From Nodosilinea sp. LEGE 06152 (GTDB taxonomy: Bacteria; Cyanobacteriota; Cyanobacteriia; Phormidesmidales; Phormidesmidaceae): DNA of 64,000 nt. The notes beneath the pieces were generated by a model, which searched no databases, was not told the DNA's origin, and saw only the letters and a list, made by a program, of their open reading frames with translations. The position numbers and the translations under genes were made by a program. Positions 23,621 through 32,943 of this stretch are shown piece after piece (position 1 is the stretch's first letter; every line of letters begins with the position of its first letter). The stretch is from NCBI RefSeq assembly GCF_015207525.1, contig NZ_JADEWR010000011.1, forward strand, positions 1 through 64,000, in the 5' to 3' direction.

Positions 23621-25048
23621 CTAGCTAACGCAGGCCATAGCAACCTGCCAGTCTGCGCCCTGTTTATGAATGCGAAGCGAGCGGCACTTAGCCAAAAACT
23701 TAGGCAGCCCCTTCGGTTCTCCAATTCGCTTGAGCACGCTGCTGAGGGATTCTTGGTGGACGTGGGCAAAATGCACGCTCAGGACCGAGAGCGGAATCGT
23801 CCCGCCGGTTTGCTGCGAAGACAAACTCCACAGCAGCTTGATGAGGGCCTGCTCTAGGGTCTGGGTGTCGACAATGGGCTGGGGCACGGCGGCAGGCGGC
23901 TGTTCTAGCCCCTGATTGGGCGGCGGCACCAGGGGAACGGCTGTGTTTTCTGCCGGGGCTGGCAGTCGCACCTCGGTTAGTCGCACCTCAATTTGAAACC
24001 CGTCGGGCAGAGGGCAAAGTTCAAAGCCTTCCTGAGCTTCTAGAAAATGCTTTAAGTTTCTGTAGCTGGGGTAGTTTTGCAGCACTTGACCCACAGAAAC
24101 CTGGTTGCGATCGCTAAAGAGCTTGCCCAGTCGCCCTAGGGTAATCGGCTTACCCGGAGAGGCCTTTTGCTCTTCCAAAATTAGGTTCTTCAGCCGTCGC
24201 TTTAGCTGGGCTAACGACGGCATTTTGACCATGGTGGCGTCAATCGTGCCGCGAACAATCTGACTCCTTTGGGTTGCAATATTGCGGATGACGAAGTCGT
24301 TGCCACGACGGCTAACTCGGTAGGGAACGATACCCAAATTCAGCAGCGCATGGCCCAAATGCAGCAGATCGGAATCTGTGGAGCAAATAAATACCTCCCG
24401 CAGCGACGGATTCCACAGAGAGATTAAAAAGGCATCGAGGGACATTTTGATATCAGCACTGTTTTTGCCCGAGGGCACATGCACCATTTGATACCCCCGC
24501 CGGTAAAGCTCCTGGTCGCGATCGCCAAGCTTGCGCCAATTGCCAAAGGCCAGGCGATAGCGCAGCGGGTATTGGGCGACCGTTTGAAGTAGGGTTTCTA
24601 GGGCTTCGGGCGGGTTCATATTTTCGGCATCGACCAGCAGCAGCCCGGTTCCAGCCGGGTCGAGGGCGACGTCCTGGTCAGCCTGGCGAGTCGAAGGAGG
24701 GTGAGGCGCTTGAACTGGCGCGTCTGCGGCCTCGGCAGGGCCAGCCGCAAGGGTTTGCACCCGCTGCAAAAGTTTGCTGTAGGGTTTGGAGCCTCTAAAG
24801 GCTGGAACAAATACCTGCGCCAGAACCTGCTCAACAGCTTTGATCACCGTGGCGGCATCGGGCTGTTTGCTGAGCAAAGCATTGATTTTATGGCTTTGGG
24901 CCTCAGCGGAGGTGCCGCTTAGCCACTTGCGACAGGGCTCCGTTAAGAGCTGAGGCTGTTGAATCTGGGCTGCCGTAATGGCCCTGTGCAGCAGCTGGCC
25001 AATGGCCTTGCGGCCGTCTGAGTGAAGCAGCTCAGAGGAACGAGTCAT
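23621..25048 (-). CDS. NYN (PIN-like RNase) protein with LOTUS/OST-HTH-type segment (475 aa)
   Basis: The NYN domain covers about residues 120-270: LLLVDAENMNPPEALETLL with the first catalytic Asp, SADIKMSLDAFL, FICSTDSDLLHLGHALLNLG with further acidic residues, and YRVSRRGNDFVIRNI. NYN domains are metal-dependent RNases. C-terminal to it, LKNLILEEQKASPGKPITLGRLGKLF and SYRNLKHFLEAQEGFELCPLPDGFQIEV resemble an OST-HTH/LOTUS RNA-binding fold, then a Pro-rich linker and another small helical domain. The N-terminal 110 residues are helical and unassigned. Role: probably RNA processing or decay; the target is unknown. Confidence 0.8.
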   Translation of the reverse strand: MTRSSELLHSDGRKAIGQLLHRAITAAQIQQPQLLTEPCRKWLSGTSAEAQSHKINALLSKQPDAATVIKAVEQVLAQVFVPAFRGSKPYSKLLQRVQTLAAGPAEAADAPVQAPHPPSTRQADQDVALDPAGTGLLLVDAENMNPPEALETLLQTVAQYPLRYRLAFGNWRKLGDRDQELYRRGYQMVHVPSGKNSADIKMSLDAFLISLWNPSLREVFICSTDSDLLHLGHALLNLGIVPYRVSRRGNDFVIRNIATQRSQIVRGTIDATMVKMPSLAQLKRRLKNLILEEQKASPGKPITLGRLGKLFSDRNQVSVGQVLQNYPSYRNLKHFLEAQEGFELCPLPDGFQIEVRLTEVRLPAPAENTAVPLVPPPNQGLEQPPAAVPQPIVDTQTLEQALIKLLWSLSSQQTGGTIPLSVLSVHFAHVHQESLSSVLKRIGEPKGLPKFLAKCRSLRIHKQGADWQVAMACVS

Positions 25049-25496
25049 GCTAATTGCCTTGAAAAACCGATGATTTTAGATCAACTACACAGAGAAAAAC
25101 CGGAGTTTCTGAAAGATAGCTAAGGGCTGTCATCAATTAGCCGTCGATGGTCCGAGAACCAAGGGTTACAGCCCCTAGCCTACGTTTTGGATCGGACGTG
25201 GCAATGCCGATGGCATCAGGCCTTTAGCTGAAATTGACGATACGTCCTAGGGGAACGCCAGGCTATCGCGGCGGTAGACGGGTTGCGGATGGATGGCTAG
25301 GGCAGGTGAATTAACCGCAACCCCAGTCAAAGAATACTGCCGCTGGGGTTTGTGCCGTGTCATCCAGCCTACGAGGCCATGGTTTCTTTCTAAGGCGTCA
25401 GCACAGCAAGATTTATTTAGCGGATCGCCGCAGGGCTTTGCGGCGTGGAACAATTGAGTTGAACCTGTCCGCGATCTAATTTCCTAGAGGCCAGTC
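25049..25496. other. Divergent intergenic region with MITE copy 2
   Basis: Between the NYN gene (minus) and aldehyde dehydrogenase (plus). The element at 25120-25250 takes up nearly a third of it. No other gene was seen; a 68-codon minus-strand frame at 25247-25453 shows no family similarity. Confidence 0.45.
25120..25250. mobile_element. Candidate MITE, copy 2 (131 bp)
   Basis: The left end CTAAGGGCTGTCATCAATTA matches copy 1 at 19 of 20 bases; the right end ATTGACGATACGTCCTAG matches copy 1 at 15 of 18. It shares the internal GGTTACAGCCCCTAGCCTA. No transposase is encoded, so it would be mobilised in trans, if at all. Confidence 0.7.
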
Positions 25497-26879
25497 ATGA
25501 CTACTCTAGTCGCCCCCGTTGCCGATCTGCTGGTTCGCCAGCGCGCCTACTGGAATACCGGGGCCACCCACAGCCTTGAGTTTCGCCTTGCTCAGCTCAA
25601 GGCGCTGCGAGAGGCCATTCTCACCTACCAGGCCGACATTATCGACGCGGCTCGGCAAGACTTGGGGCGGCCTGAGTTTGAGGCCTGCTTCGAGATCGGC
25701 ACGATCGGTGAGCTGGACTATGTAATCAAACATCTGCCCCGCTGGGTCAAGCACCGCAAGGTATCGCTGTCTTTGAGCCAAAAGCCAGGTTCGGCCTGGG
25801 TGCAGCCCGAACCCCTGGGGGTGGTGCTGATTATTGGGCCTTGGAACTACCCGTTTCAGCTAATTATTTCGCCGCTGATGGGGGCGATCGCGGCGGGTAA
25901 CTGCGCCATCCTCAAGCCCTCGGAGCTGGCCCCAGCAACCTCTAAGGTACTGGCTCGGCTGGTAGAGGCAACCTTCGACCCCGCCCACGTAGCCCTTGTC
26001 GAAGGCGGGGTCGATACCGCCCAGGCTCTGCTGGCCGAAAGGTTTGACCACGTTTTATTTACCGGTGGCGAGCGGGTTGGCAAACTTGTCATGCAGGCGG
26101 CGGCGCAGCACCTCACCCCGGTCACGCTAGAGCTGGGTGGCAAAAGCCCCTGCATCGTCGATGTCGATGTGAATGTGGAGGTGGCGGCCCGGCGCATTGT
26201 GTGGGGTAAGTTTCTCAATGCCGGACAAACCTGCATTGCCCCCGACTACCTACTGGTCGACGAACGGGTCAAGGCCGAGCTGGTAACGGCGCTGCAGCAG
26301 CGGATTGTTGAGTGCTACGGTGAGAACCCCGCCGAGAACCCCGACCTATCCCGCGTGCTCAACGATTGCCAGTTTGACCGCCTGGTGGGGTTGCTAAACC
26401 AGGGCAATATTCTGGCTGGGGGCGAGCACGATCGCAGCGATCGCTACATTGCCCCCACGCTGATCGACAGCGTCAGCTGGGACGACCCGATTATGCAAGA
26501 GGAGATTTTTGGCCCCATTTTACCGATTTTGACCTACCGCAGCCTAGACGAGGCGATCGCCACCCTGCGCCAGCGACCCAAGCCCCTGGCGCTGTATCTG
26601 TTTTCGCGCGATCGCCAGGTGCAGACCCAGGTGCTCGATCGCACTACCGCTGGGTCAGTGTGCATCAACGACGTCATCCTGCAGGTCGCCGTTTGGAATC
26701 TGCCCTTTGGCGGTGTTGGCAGCAGCGGCATAGGGCGCTACCACGGCCAGCACAGCTTCGACACCTTCTCCAACCTCAAAAGCGTGCTGAAAAAGCCCTT
26801 TTGGATGGATGTAGACTGGCGTTACCCGCCCTACGAGGGCAAAGTGAAGCAGTTTCGCAAACTTATTGGCCTGTCGTAG
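25497..26879 (+). CDS. Aldehyde dehydrogenase (460 aa)
   Basis: An NAD(P)-dependent aldehyde dehydrogenase: the cofactor-binding block PWNYPFQLIISPLMGAIAAGN, the catalytic Glu in ELGGKSPCIVD and the catalytic Cys in NAGQTCIAPDY. The length of 460 and the C-terminal FWMDVDWRYPPYEGKVKQFRKLIGL match the short class that includes the fatty aldehyde dehydrogenases of cyanobacteria (AldE type, oxidising long-chain fatty aldehydes to fatty acids). A strong RBS (TAGAGG) precedes the ATG. The C-terminal hydrophobic/aromatic tail suggests a peripheral membrane contact. Confidence 0.92.
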   Translation: MTTLVAPVADLLVRQRAYWNTGATHSLEFRLAQLKALREAILTYQADIIDAARQDLGRPEFEACFEIGTIGELDYVIKHLPRWVKHRKVSLSLSQKPGSAWVQPEPLGVVLIIGPWNYPFQLIISPLMGAIAAGNCAILKPSELAPATSKVLARLVEATFDPAHVALVEGGVDTAQALLAERFDHVLFTGGERVGKLVMQAAAQHLTPVTLELGGKSPCIVDVDVNVEVAARRIVWGKFLNAGQTCIAPDYLLVDERVKAELVTALQQRIVECYGENPAENPDLSRVLNDCQFDRLVGLLNQGNILAGGEHDRSDRYIAPTLIDSVSWDDPIMQEEIFGPILPILTYRSLDEAIATLRQRPKPLALYLFSRDRQVQTQVLDRTTAGSVCINDVILQVAVWNLPFGGVGSSGIGRYHGQHSFDTFSNLKSVLKKPFWMDVDWRYPPYEGKVKQFRKLIGLS

Positions 26880-27039
26880 CGGAGAGCCGCCGCCACTATG
26901 CCCAGCGATTACTTTAGGGTGGCTGGGCCAATACGGTCTCGCCTATCCAAAATCTAAATTTGCTTAAGGGAAAACATTAGCACCAGCCAGCAACCTGCTA
27001 TAGTCCCGTGCTAACGCTGCGTCGCGGAGCCAACCACCT

Positions 27040-28398
27040 GTGCCCACTCTGCTGGTCAAAAATATCCACACCCTGGTCACAATGGATGACCAGCGGCGCG
27101 AGATTCAATCGGGGGCACTGTTCGTTCGCGATCACATCATCGTGCAGGTAGGCACCACGGCGGCACTTCCTCAAACGGCCGATCGGGTGCTGGATTTGGG
27201 CGATCGCCACCTCGTCCTCCCCGGTCTGGTCAACACCCATCACCACTTCTTTCAGACTCTCACCCGGGTGGTGCCGGGGGCGCAGAACTCAGCTCTGTTC
27301 AACTGGCTCGGCGCGCTCTACCCGCTGTGGCAGCAGCTCACCCCCGAAGCCATTCGCCTCAGCGCCCAGGTTGCCGCCGCCGAGCTAATCTACTCGGGCT
27401 GCACCACCGCCAGCGACCACCTCTACCTTTTTCCCAACGGCTGTACCCTTGACGATGAAATTGAAGCGGTGCGCCAAACCGGGCTACGGTTCCACGCCAG
27501 TCGGGGCAGCATGAGCGTGGGCGAGAGCAAAGGCGGTTTACCCCCCGACTCGCTCGTGGAGGCCGAGGCCGATATTCTCAAAGACTCCCAGCGGCTGATC
27601 GAGCAGTACCACGACAACGACCCCTACGCTCTGGTGCGTATTACCCTGGCCCCCTGCTCACCTTTTAGCGTGTCTACTGACTTAATGCGCGAGTCGGCGG
27701 CTTTGGCCCGGTCTTACCCCGGCGTGCGGCTGCACACCCACTTGGCTGAGAACAACTCCGACGTTACCTACAGCCTCGACACCTTTGGCCTTACCCCCGG
27801 CGACTACGCCGCCTCCGTAGGCTGGCTAGGGGAAGATGTGTGGCACGCCCACTGCGTCAAGCTCGACGACAGGGTCATCCACAGCTTTGGCCAAACGGGC
27901 ACCGGGGTGGCCCACTGCCCCTGTAGCAACATGCGCCTGGCCAGCGGTATGGCCCCAATCCGCAAAATGCTGGATCATAGCGTGCCTGTGGGCTTGGGGG
28001 TGGATGGGTCGGCCTCTAACGACAGCAGCCACCTGCTGGCCGAGGCACGTCAGGCTTTTCTGATGGCACGGGTGCGAGAAGAAGATGCCGGTGCTCTCAC
28101 CGCCCGCGAAGCTTTGGAGATCGCTACTCGGGGCGGAGCGAAGGTGCTGGGCCGTACTGACATTGGCTACCTGGCTCCCGGTATGGCAGCGGATTTTGTC
28201 AGTATCAACCTCGATCGCCTCGCCCTTTCCGGCACTGCCTACGACCCGGTAGCCGCGCTAATTTTCTGCATAGTCGATCGCGTGGACTACAGCTTTATCC
28301 ACGGTCGAGAGGTGTTGAATCCTGAAGGTCTGCTAACGCTGGATCTGCCTGTGGTGCTGGAGAAGCATGGGGCGACGGCGCGATCGCTCGCCTCTTAG
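27040..28398 (+). CDS. Amidohydrolase, 8-oxoguanine deaminase type (452 aa)
   Basis: A metal-dependent TIM-barrel deaminase. The N-terminal HxH is in GLVNTHHHFFQTLTR, the later metal ligand in LHTHLAENNSDV and the catalytic Asp in GLGVDGSASNDSSHLL; HAHCVKLDDRVI gives another His. This pattern and the length fit 8-oxoguanine deaminases, which convert 8-oxoguanine to urate, over ordinary guanine deaminase; substrate discrimination is not certain from reading alone. It starts at GTG 27040 with GCGGAG upstream. It may help purine salvage or removal of oxidised bases. Confidence 0.88.
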   Translation: MPTLLVKNIHTLVTMDDQRREIQSGALFVRDHIIVQVGTTAALPQTADRVLDLGDRHLVLPGLVNTHHHFFQTLTRVVPGAQNSALFNWLGALYPLWQQLTPEAIRLSAQVAAAELIYSGCTTASDHLYLFPNGCTLDDEIEAVRQTGLRFHASRGSMSVGESKGGLPPDSLVEAEADILKDSQRLIEQYHDNDPYALVRITLAPCSPFSVSTDLMRESAALARSYPGVRLHTHLAENNSDVTYSLDTFGLTPGDYAASVGWLGEDVWHAHCVKLDDRVIHSFGQTGTGVAHCPCSNMRLASGMAPIRKMLDHSVPVGLGVDGSASNDSSHLLAEARQAFLMARVREEDAGALTAREALEIATRGGAKVLGRTDIGYLAPGMAADFVSINLDRLALSGTAYDPVAALIFCIVDRVDYSFIHGREVLNPEGLLTLDLPVVLEKHGATARSLAS

Positions 28399-28469
28399 TC
28401 CGAGAGCATCGGTTCCCTAGGGTTAGACCCCAGGGTTCCTCATAGATAAGCCAATTATCTTTGGGGATG

Positions 28470-29255
28470 TCAAGTAGAACCCTGGAGTCTGCTCCACCGT
28501 GCCTCAATCAGCAGGAACCCTCGCGTCTTGCCCGAAACCGAATCCGTTGTATTGATCGACTCCCACAGGGTTTCCGCCTGCACCCACACGGGCGGGTACT
28601 TGTAGCGCGACACATCCAGAATCAAGAACTGGTCGGTATCGGCATCGTAGGCCGCTAGGGGCGAAATGTGGCCGCCCCGCTCCTGCCCGATCGCGCGGCG
28701 CAGGTAGTTGATCAGCACGTAGTTGCCTGGAGTTTCGAGATTGGTGCGAATCAGCGATCGAAACTCCTCTAGACTCACATCGCTGCCGTGATGGATTTCA
28801 GCGCTGACCGGATAGGTTTCAAGAATGCCAGCCAGTTCGGCTAGAGTCAGTCCCTGGCGGGCGATCGCATCCTGACCGATAATCGCCTCCGTCTGCTCGT
28901 TGAACAGATTCTCCTGAGTAAAGTAATTCTGCTCCCACTGCGGAGCCAGCGGAGCCGGAACCCCCAACGCATTCAGCACCATGGCCATACTCGCCACCCC
29001 GCAAAAGGCCTGATTGATCTGAGTCACAAACTGAGCGGTCAGCGGTACATAGTCCGCCAGCGCCTCACTGTCGCGCAGCAAGACCTGACCCTCTGCCGAG
29101 GTCAACGGAGTTAGATGGTCGGGCAGGGGCAATGTTTGGGAAGCCAGCGGCCGGGCGACGAGGGTGAGCCCCATGGTCGCCATCAGCAGAGCAGTGATTT
29201 TAGAGCGACGAAAAACAGCTAGAGACCGGCCCGAGAGGACGAATTCAGATCTCAT
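28470..29255 (-). CDS. Phytochelatin synthase-like protein (261 aa)
   Basis: A bacterial half-size phytochelatin synthase: a papain-like fold with Cys85 in QAFCGVASMAMVLNALG, His196 in GGHISPLAAYD and Asp214 in ILDVSRYKYPPVWV. An N-terminal hydrophobic segment (ITALLMATMGLTLVA) suggests a membrane anchor or signal peptide. The eukaryotic enzymes make phytochelatins from glutathione; the short cyanobacterial forms mainly hydrolyse glutathione to gamma-Glu-Cys. The ATG at 29255 shares its A with the stop of the upstream Uma2 gene (TGATG), so translation is coupled. The frame is open from 29300, but the coupled start is preferred. Confidence 0.9.
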   Translation of the reverse strand: MRSEFVLSGRSLAVFRRSKITALLMATMGLTLVARPLASQTLPLPDHLTPLTSAEGQVLLRDSEALADYVPLTAQFVTQINQAFCGVASMAMVLNALGVPAPLAPQWEQNYFTQENLFNEQTEAIIGQDAIARQGLTLAELAGILETYPVSAEIHHGSDVSLEEFRSLIRTNLETPGNYVLINYLRRAIGQERGGHISPLAAYDADTDQFLILDVSRYKYPPVWVQAETLWESINTTDSVSGKTRGFLLIEARWSRLQGST

Positions 29256-29938
29256 CACGGCTGCTCCTTGCTCAGGGTTGTCATCTGCTGGCTCAGCCAC
29301 GCCGCCGCACTGGTATTGGTGCCCTGAGCTAGCTTTTGCAGGGTCTCATCCAGCAGGGCGATAGGCAAACCAGCTAGCGCCTGGGAGGTGTCGCAAATCA
29401 GGTACTCACCATTCTCTTGCAGCAAAAAGGCAAACACTCGCTGTCCCCGCACATCTACCACCCAATATTCAGGAACGCCGAGGGCGGCATAGAGGTGCTT
29501 TTTCTCGTCCAAGTCACTGGCCAGGGTGATGTCAGAAATTTCGCCCACCAGGTCGGGCACTCGGGTCTGGTCTAAGTCAATCTGGCGCGGCTCCTCCGGC
29601 TGCCACTGGGGATAGTCAGCGCCAACATACAAGACGAGGTCGGGCGCACTGGCCCGCACTTCAGCCCGTTCTAGCAAGCACCGCCCCAAGGAACTGAATG
29701 CTTGATTGGGGTGCTGAATAGCCCAGAAGAAAAGCAAACTGGTGAATAAATCGCTGACTGCCGCGTGGCTAATACCTTCTGCACCCATCGTGACCCACAG
29801 CCATCCTTCGTTAAAGGCTAGTTTTATGCGATCGGGGCTGGGGCGATCGCGCAGCGCCACATAGTCGGCCCAGGTCGCCCGATACCACTGGTCTTGAGGA
29901 ATTTGCGAAGCAGTTTTTGCCGAAGACGTCGCGGTCAT
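29255..29938 (-). CDS. Uma2 family putative endonuclease (227 aa)
   Basis: A PD-(D/E)xK-like Uma2 (DUF820) domain: the family's SAPDLVLYVGADYP, then RVPDLVGEISDITLASDLDEKKHLYAALGVPEYWVVDVRGQRVFAF. Uma2 genes are extremely abundant in cyanobacteria and their physiological role is not established; nuclease activity is predicted from the fold. The frame is open to 29965; MTATSSAKTASQIPQ at 29938 is preferred. It is directly followed by the phytochelatin synthase gene with one shared base. Confidence 0.85.
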   Translation of the reverse strand: MTATSSAKTASQIPQDQWYRATWADYVALRDRPSPDRIKLAFNEGWLWVTMGAEGISHAAVSDLFTSLLFFWAIQHPNQAFSSLGRCLLERAEVRASAPDLVLYVGADYPQWQPEEPRQIDLDQTRVPDLVGEISDITLASDLDEKKHLYAALGVPEYWVVDVRGQRVFAFLLQENGEYLICDTSQALAGLPIALLDETLQKLAQGTNTSAAAWLSQQMTTLSKEQP

Positions 29939-30127
29939 AGGTTTAGCCCAATCCTTAATGACCAATGTAAGCCATAGCCGGATAGTTCTATCTCAACGCT
30001 AGAGAACCTACGGGACAGCGATAGGGCTGCGGGTTCAGAAGCTGGTCGAAAGTACTGAAGCAGAACGTCGCTATTATTAATACAGAGCTGGATATAAACC
30101 TACCGCTAGCGATAAAAGCTTCACTTA

Positions 30128-30700
30128 ATGACCGTTAGCAAGAGCCATGCCTACTTTACTGCTGAAGAATACCTTCAGCTTGAGCACATCAGCCCCATCA
30201 AGCACGAATACCTTCAGGGTCAGATGGTGGCGATGGCTGAAGCCAGCAAAGCGCACGTCATCATTACGGGCAACCTCTCGGCTCTGTTGGTCAACCACCT
30301 GCGCGGCACCGATTGCATTGCCTATGTCACCGACATGAAGGTGAAATTGCCTGCCCTAGAGGTGTTCTACTATCCTGACCTAGCGGTTACCTATGACGAT
30401 CGCGACCTCCGCTCCGATGAAGACTTCGTTGTGCATCCCAAGCTCATCATCGAAGTTTTGTCAGATTCGACAGAAGCTTTTGACCGGGGAGATAAATTTG
30501 CTGACTATAAATCGAATCCAGCGTTTGTAGAGTACGTTCTCATTCATCAAAAGCAGGTGTTGGTCGAGCGATTTCAGCGCAAGTCAGACACCCTGTGGAT
30601 TCCCTACAATTATCAGGAAGGGAGCACGGTTGAATTTGCCAGTATTGGGTTTGCTTGTGAGATAGAAGCCCTCTACGACAACCTCAGCCAGCTCTTGTAA
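30128..30700 (+). CDS. Uma2 family putative endonuclease (190 aa)
   Basis: A standard-length Uma2/DUF820 protein: YFTAEEYLQLEHISPIKHEYLQGQMVAMAEAS at the start, YYPDLAVTYDDRD with the core Asp, and PKLIIEVLSDSTEAFDRGDKFADYKSNPAFVEYVLI with the Glu/Lys of the PD-(D/E)xK site. It is divergent from the other Uma2 gene and belongs to a different subgroup, so this is not a recent duplication. It lies just before the pirin gene, 28 bases apart, possibly co-transcribed. Confidence 0.85.
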   Translation: MTVSKSHAYFTAEEYLQLEHISPIKHEYLQGQMVAMAEASKAHVIITGNLSALLVNHLRGTDCIAYVTDMKVKLPALEVFYYPDLAVTYDDRDLRSDEDFVVHPKLIIEVLSDSTEAFDRGDKFADYKSNPAFVEYVLIHQKQVLVERFQRKSDTLWIPYNYQEGSTVEFASIGFACEIEALYDNLSQLL

Positions 30701-30728
30701 CCGTTACCCAACCAGCTAGACCGCTACT

Positions 30729-31622
30729 ATGCCGACCCTAAACCAGTCCAGCACCGCCAAAACCCTGCACAGCATTCAGCGCACCCAAGGTCGCCACTGG
30801 GTAGGCGATGGCTTTCCGGTACGCACGCTGCTGGCCTACAACAGCCTGGGCCAAACTATCAGCCCCTTTTTGCTGCTCGACTATGCCGGACCGGCCACTT
30901 TTCCGGCGACTACCGCGCGGCGCGGCGTGGGTGAGCATCCCCACCGAGGTTTTGAAACCGTCACCATTGTCTACGACGGCGAGGTTGAGCACCGCGACTC
31001 GGCTGGCGGCGGCGGTATCATTGGCCCTGGGGATGTGCAGTGGATGACGGCGGCGGCAGGTCTAGTTCACGAAGAATTCCACGGGCCGAACTTTGCAAAG
31101 CATGGCGGCCCCTTTGAGATGGTGCAGCTGTGGGTCAATCTGCCCGCCAAAGACAAAATGGCCCTGCCCCGCTACCAGGGCATCACCGCTGACCAAATCC
31201 CCGTAGTCGAGCTACCCGATGGTCAAGGCAGCCTGCGGGTGATTGCCGGGGAATTTGAGGGCGCGCCAGGACCAGCCCAAACCTTTACGCCGATTAACAT
31301 GTGGGATCTGCGGTTGACGGGGGGCAAGCAGGTTAACCTGACTGTCCCTGAGGGCCACACCACGCTTCTAGTAGTGCTGAAAGGATCGGTACGGGTGGGC
31401 GACTCAGAGCCCATCGCTGAGGCAGAAATCGGCATTTTTGACCCTGCTGGTACCGTCCTTACCTTCGAGCCTCTGCAAGACACCACTGCCCTGCTGCTCT
31501 CTGGTGAACCCATCGACGAACCGATTGTCGGCCACGGTCCCTTTGTGATGAATACCACTGAGGAAATTTATCAGGCCGTGGCCGACTACCAGAATGGCAA
31601 GATGGGGGCGCTTGTTAGGTAG
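30729..31622 (+). CDS. Pirin family protein (297 aa)
   Basis: A double cupin fold of the pirin family: GVGEHPHRGFETVTIVYDGEVEHRDSAGGGGIIGPGDVQWMTAAAGLVHEEFH contains the metal-binding His and Glu residues, and the second cupin has the typical LSGEPIDEPIVGHGPFVMNTTEEI near the C-terminus. Pirins are iron proteins; some bacterial members have quercetin 2,3-dioxygenase activity, others act in redox or regulatory roles. Its function here is not determinable. The length is normal for the family. Confidence 0.93.
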   Translation: MPTLNQSSTAKTLHSIQRTQGRHWVGDGFPVRTLLAYNSLGQTISPFLLLDYAGPATFPATTARRGVGEHPHRGFETVTIVYDGEVEHRDSAGGGGIIGPGDVQWMTAAAGLVHEEFHGPNFAKHGGPFEMVQLWVNLPAKDKMALPRYQGITADQIPVVELPDGQGSLRVIAGEFEGAPGPAQTFTPINMWDLRLTGGKQVNLTVPEGHTTLLVVLKGSVRVGDSEPIAEAEIGIFDPAGTVLTFEPLQDTTALLLSGEPIDEPIVGHGPFVMNTTEEIYQAVADYQNGKMGALVR

Positions 31623-31647
31623 ACGCAACCGACAAACGCGATCGCCC

Positions 31648-32940
31648 CTAGGCAAGCGCAGCTACAACACTGTGGATAGCGCCAGTAATTTGCCCTAGCT
31701 GCGGTGGCTCAATAATGTAAGGCGGCATGGTGTAAATCAGTTGGCCAAAGGGGCGCAGCCATACGCCCTGGGCTACAAACTGAGGCTGCACCACCGCCAT
31801 ATCTACCGGGTTGTGCAGTTCTACCACGCCGATCGCCCCCAGCACTCGCACATCCCTCACCGCTGGCAGGTCGCGGCAGGGGGCTAGCTCCTGCTTGAGC
31901 TGAGCTTCAATGGCAAATACCCTGGCGGCCCAGTCGTAGCTCTCTAGCAGGTACAGGTTCTCCAGCGCCACCGCGCAGGCCAGCGGGTTGCCCATAAAGG
32001 TAGGGCCGTGCATAAATACCCCGGCTTCCCCCTGGGCAAAGGTTTCGCTGATGTGGCTGGTGGTCAGCGTTGCCGCCAGCGACATAAAGCCTCCGGTCAG
32101 CGCTTTGCCAACGCACAGAATGTCAGGGCTAATGCCAGCATATTCGCAGGCAAACAGCTTGCCGGTGCGGCCAAAGCCTGTAGCAATTTCGTCGAGAATT
32201 AGCAGAACATTGTAGCGATCGCACAGCTCCCGCGCCCGCCGCACGTACTGGGGGCTATAAACCCGCATACCCCCCGCCCCCTGCACCACCGGCTCAAAGA
32301 CGGCGGCAGCAATTTCGCCGTGATCGCGCTCCAGAATGGCCTCAAAGCTGGCGATGTCCCTCTCCTCCCACACCCCTTCGAAGGGAACTTGGGGCGCAGC
32401 GGCAAAGTACTGTTCTACCAGGCTGCGGCGAAACAGATGGTGCATGCCGTTAACCGGGTCACACACCGCCATTGCCGCAAAGGTGTCGCCGTGGTAGCCG
32501 TTGCGCAGGGTCAAAAAGTGCTGCTTTTGTGGTTCGCCCCGGTTGTGCCAGTACTGGATCGCCAGCTTCATAGCCACTTCTACCGCCACCGACCCCGAAT
32601 CGCAGAAGAAAACGTGCTGCAAGGGCTCCGGCGTCATCTGCACCAGCTTGTGAGCGAGCTGCACCGCTGGTTGGTGGGTCAATCCCCCAAACATGACGTG
32701 GCTCATGCGGCCCATCTGCTCTTGGGCAGCCTGGTTCAGCCGGGGGTGGTTGTACCCGTGAATGCAGGTCCACCACGACGACATGCCATCGACCAGCTGC
32801 TCCCCCGTCTCTAGCTCCAGATGCACTCCCTGGGCCGATCGCACCGGAAACACTGGCCCTGTACCCGGCATCGCCGCGTAGGGATGCCAGACATGGCGGC
32901 GATCGAGGGCCAGCAGGTCATCAATTGGCAGCGCATCCAT
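31648..32940 (-). CDS. bioA: Adenosylmethionine-8-amino-7-oxononanoate aminotransferase (430 aa)
   Basis: A class III PLP aminotransferase for the third-from-last step of biotin synthesis, moving the amino group of S-adenosylmethionine to KAPA. Recognised by WHPYAAMPGTGPVFPV at the start, MSSWWTCIHGYNHP, GYHGDTFAAMAVCDP, LLILDEIATGFGRTGKLFACE and the PLP lysine in CVGKALTGGFM. The length fits. It lies 42 bases downstream of an alpha/beta hydrolase, behind tig-clpP-clpX. Cyanobacteria use BioA or the unrelated BioU for this step, so its presence here indicates a BioA lineage. Confidence 0.95.
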   Translation of the reverse strand: MDALPIDDLLALDRRHVWHPYAAMPGTGPVFPVRSAQGVHLELETGEQLVDGMSSWWTCIHGYNHPRLNQAAQEQMGRMSHVMFGGLTHQPAVQLAHKLVQMTPEPLQHVFFCDSGSVAVEVAMKLAIQYWHNRGEPQKQHFLTLRNGYHGDTFAAMAVCDPVNGMHHLFRRSLVEQYFAAAPQVPFEGVWEERDIASFEAILERDHGEIAAAVFEPVVQGAGGMRVYSPQYVRRARELCDRYNVLLILDEIATGFGRTGKLFACEYAGISPDILCVGKALTGGFMSLAATLTTSHISETFAQGEAGVFMHGPTFMGNPLACAVALENLYLLESYDWAARVFAIEAQLKQELAPCRDLPAVRDVRVLGAIGVVELHNPVDMAVVQPQFVAQGVWLRPFGQLIYTMPPYIIEPPQLGQITGAIHSVVAALA

Positions 32941-32943
32941 AGG

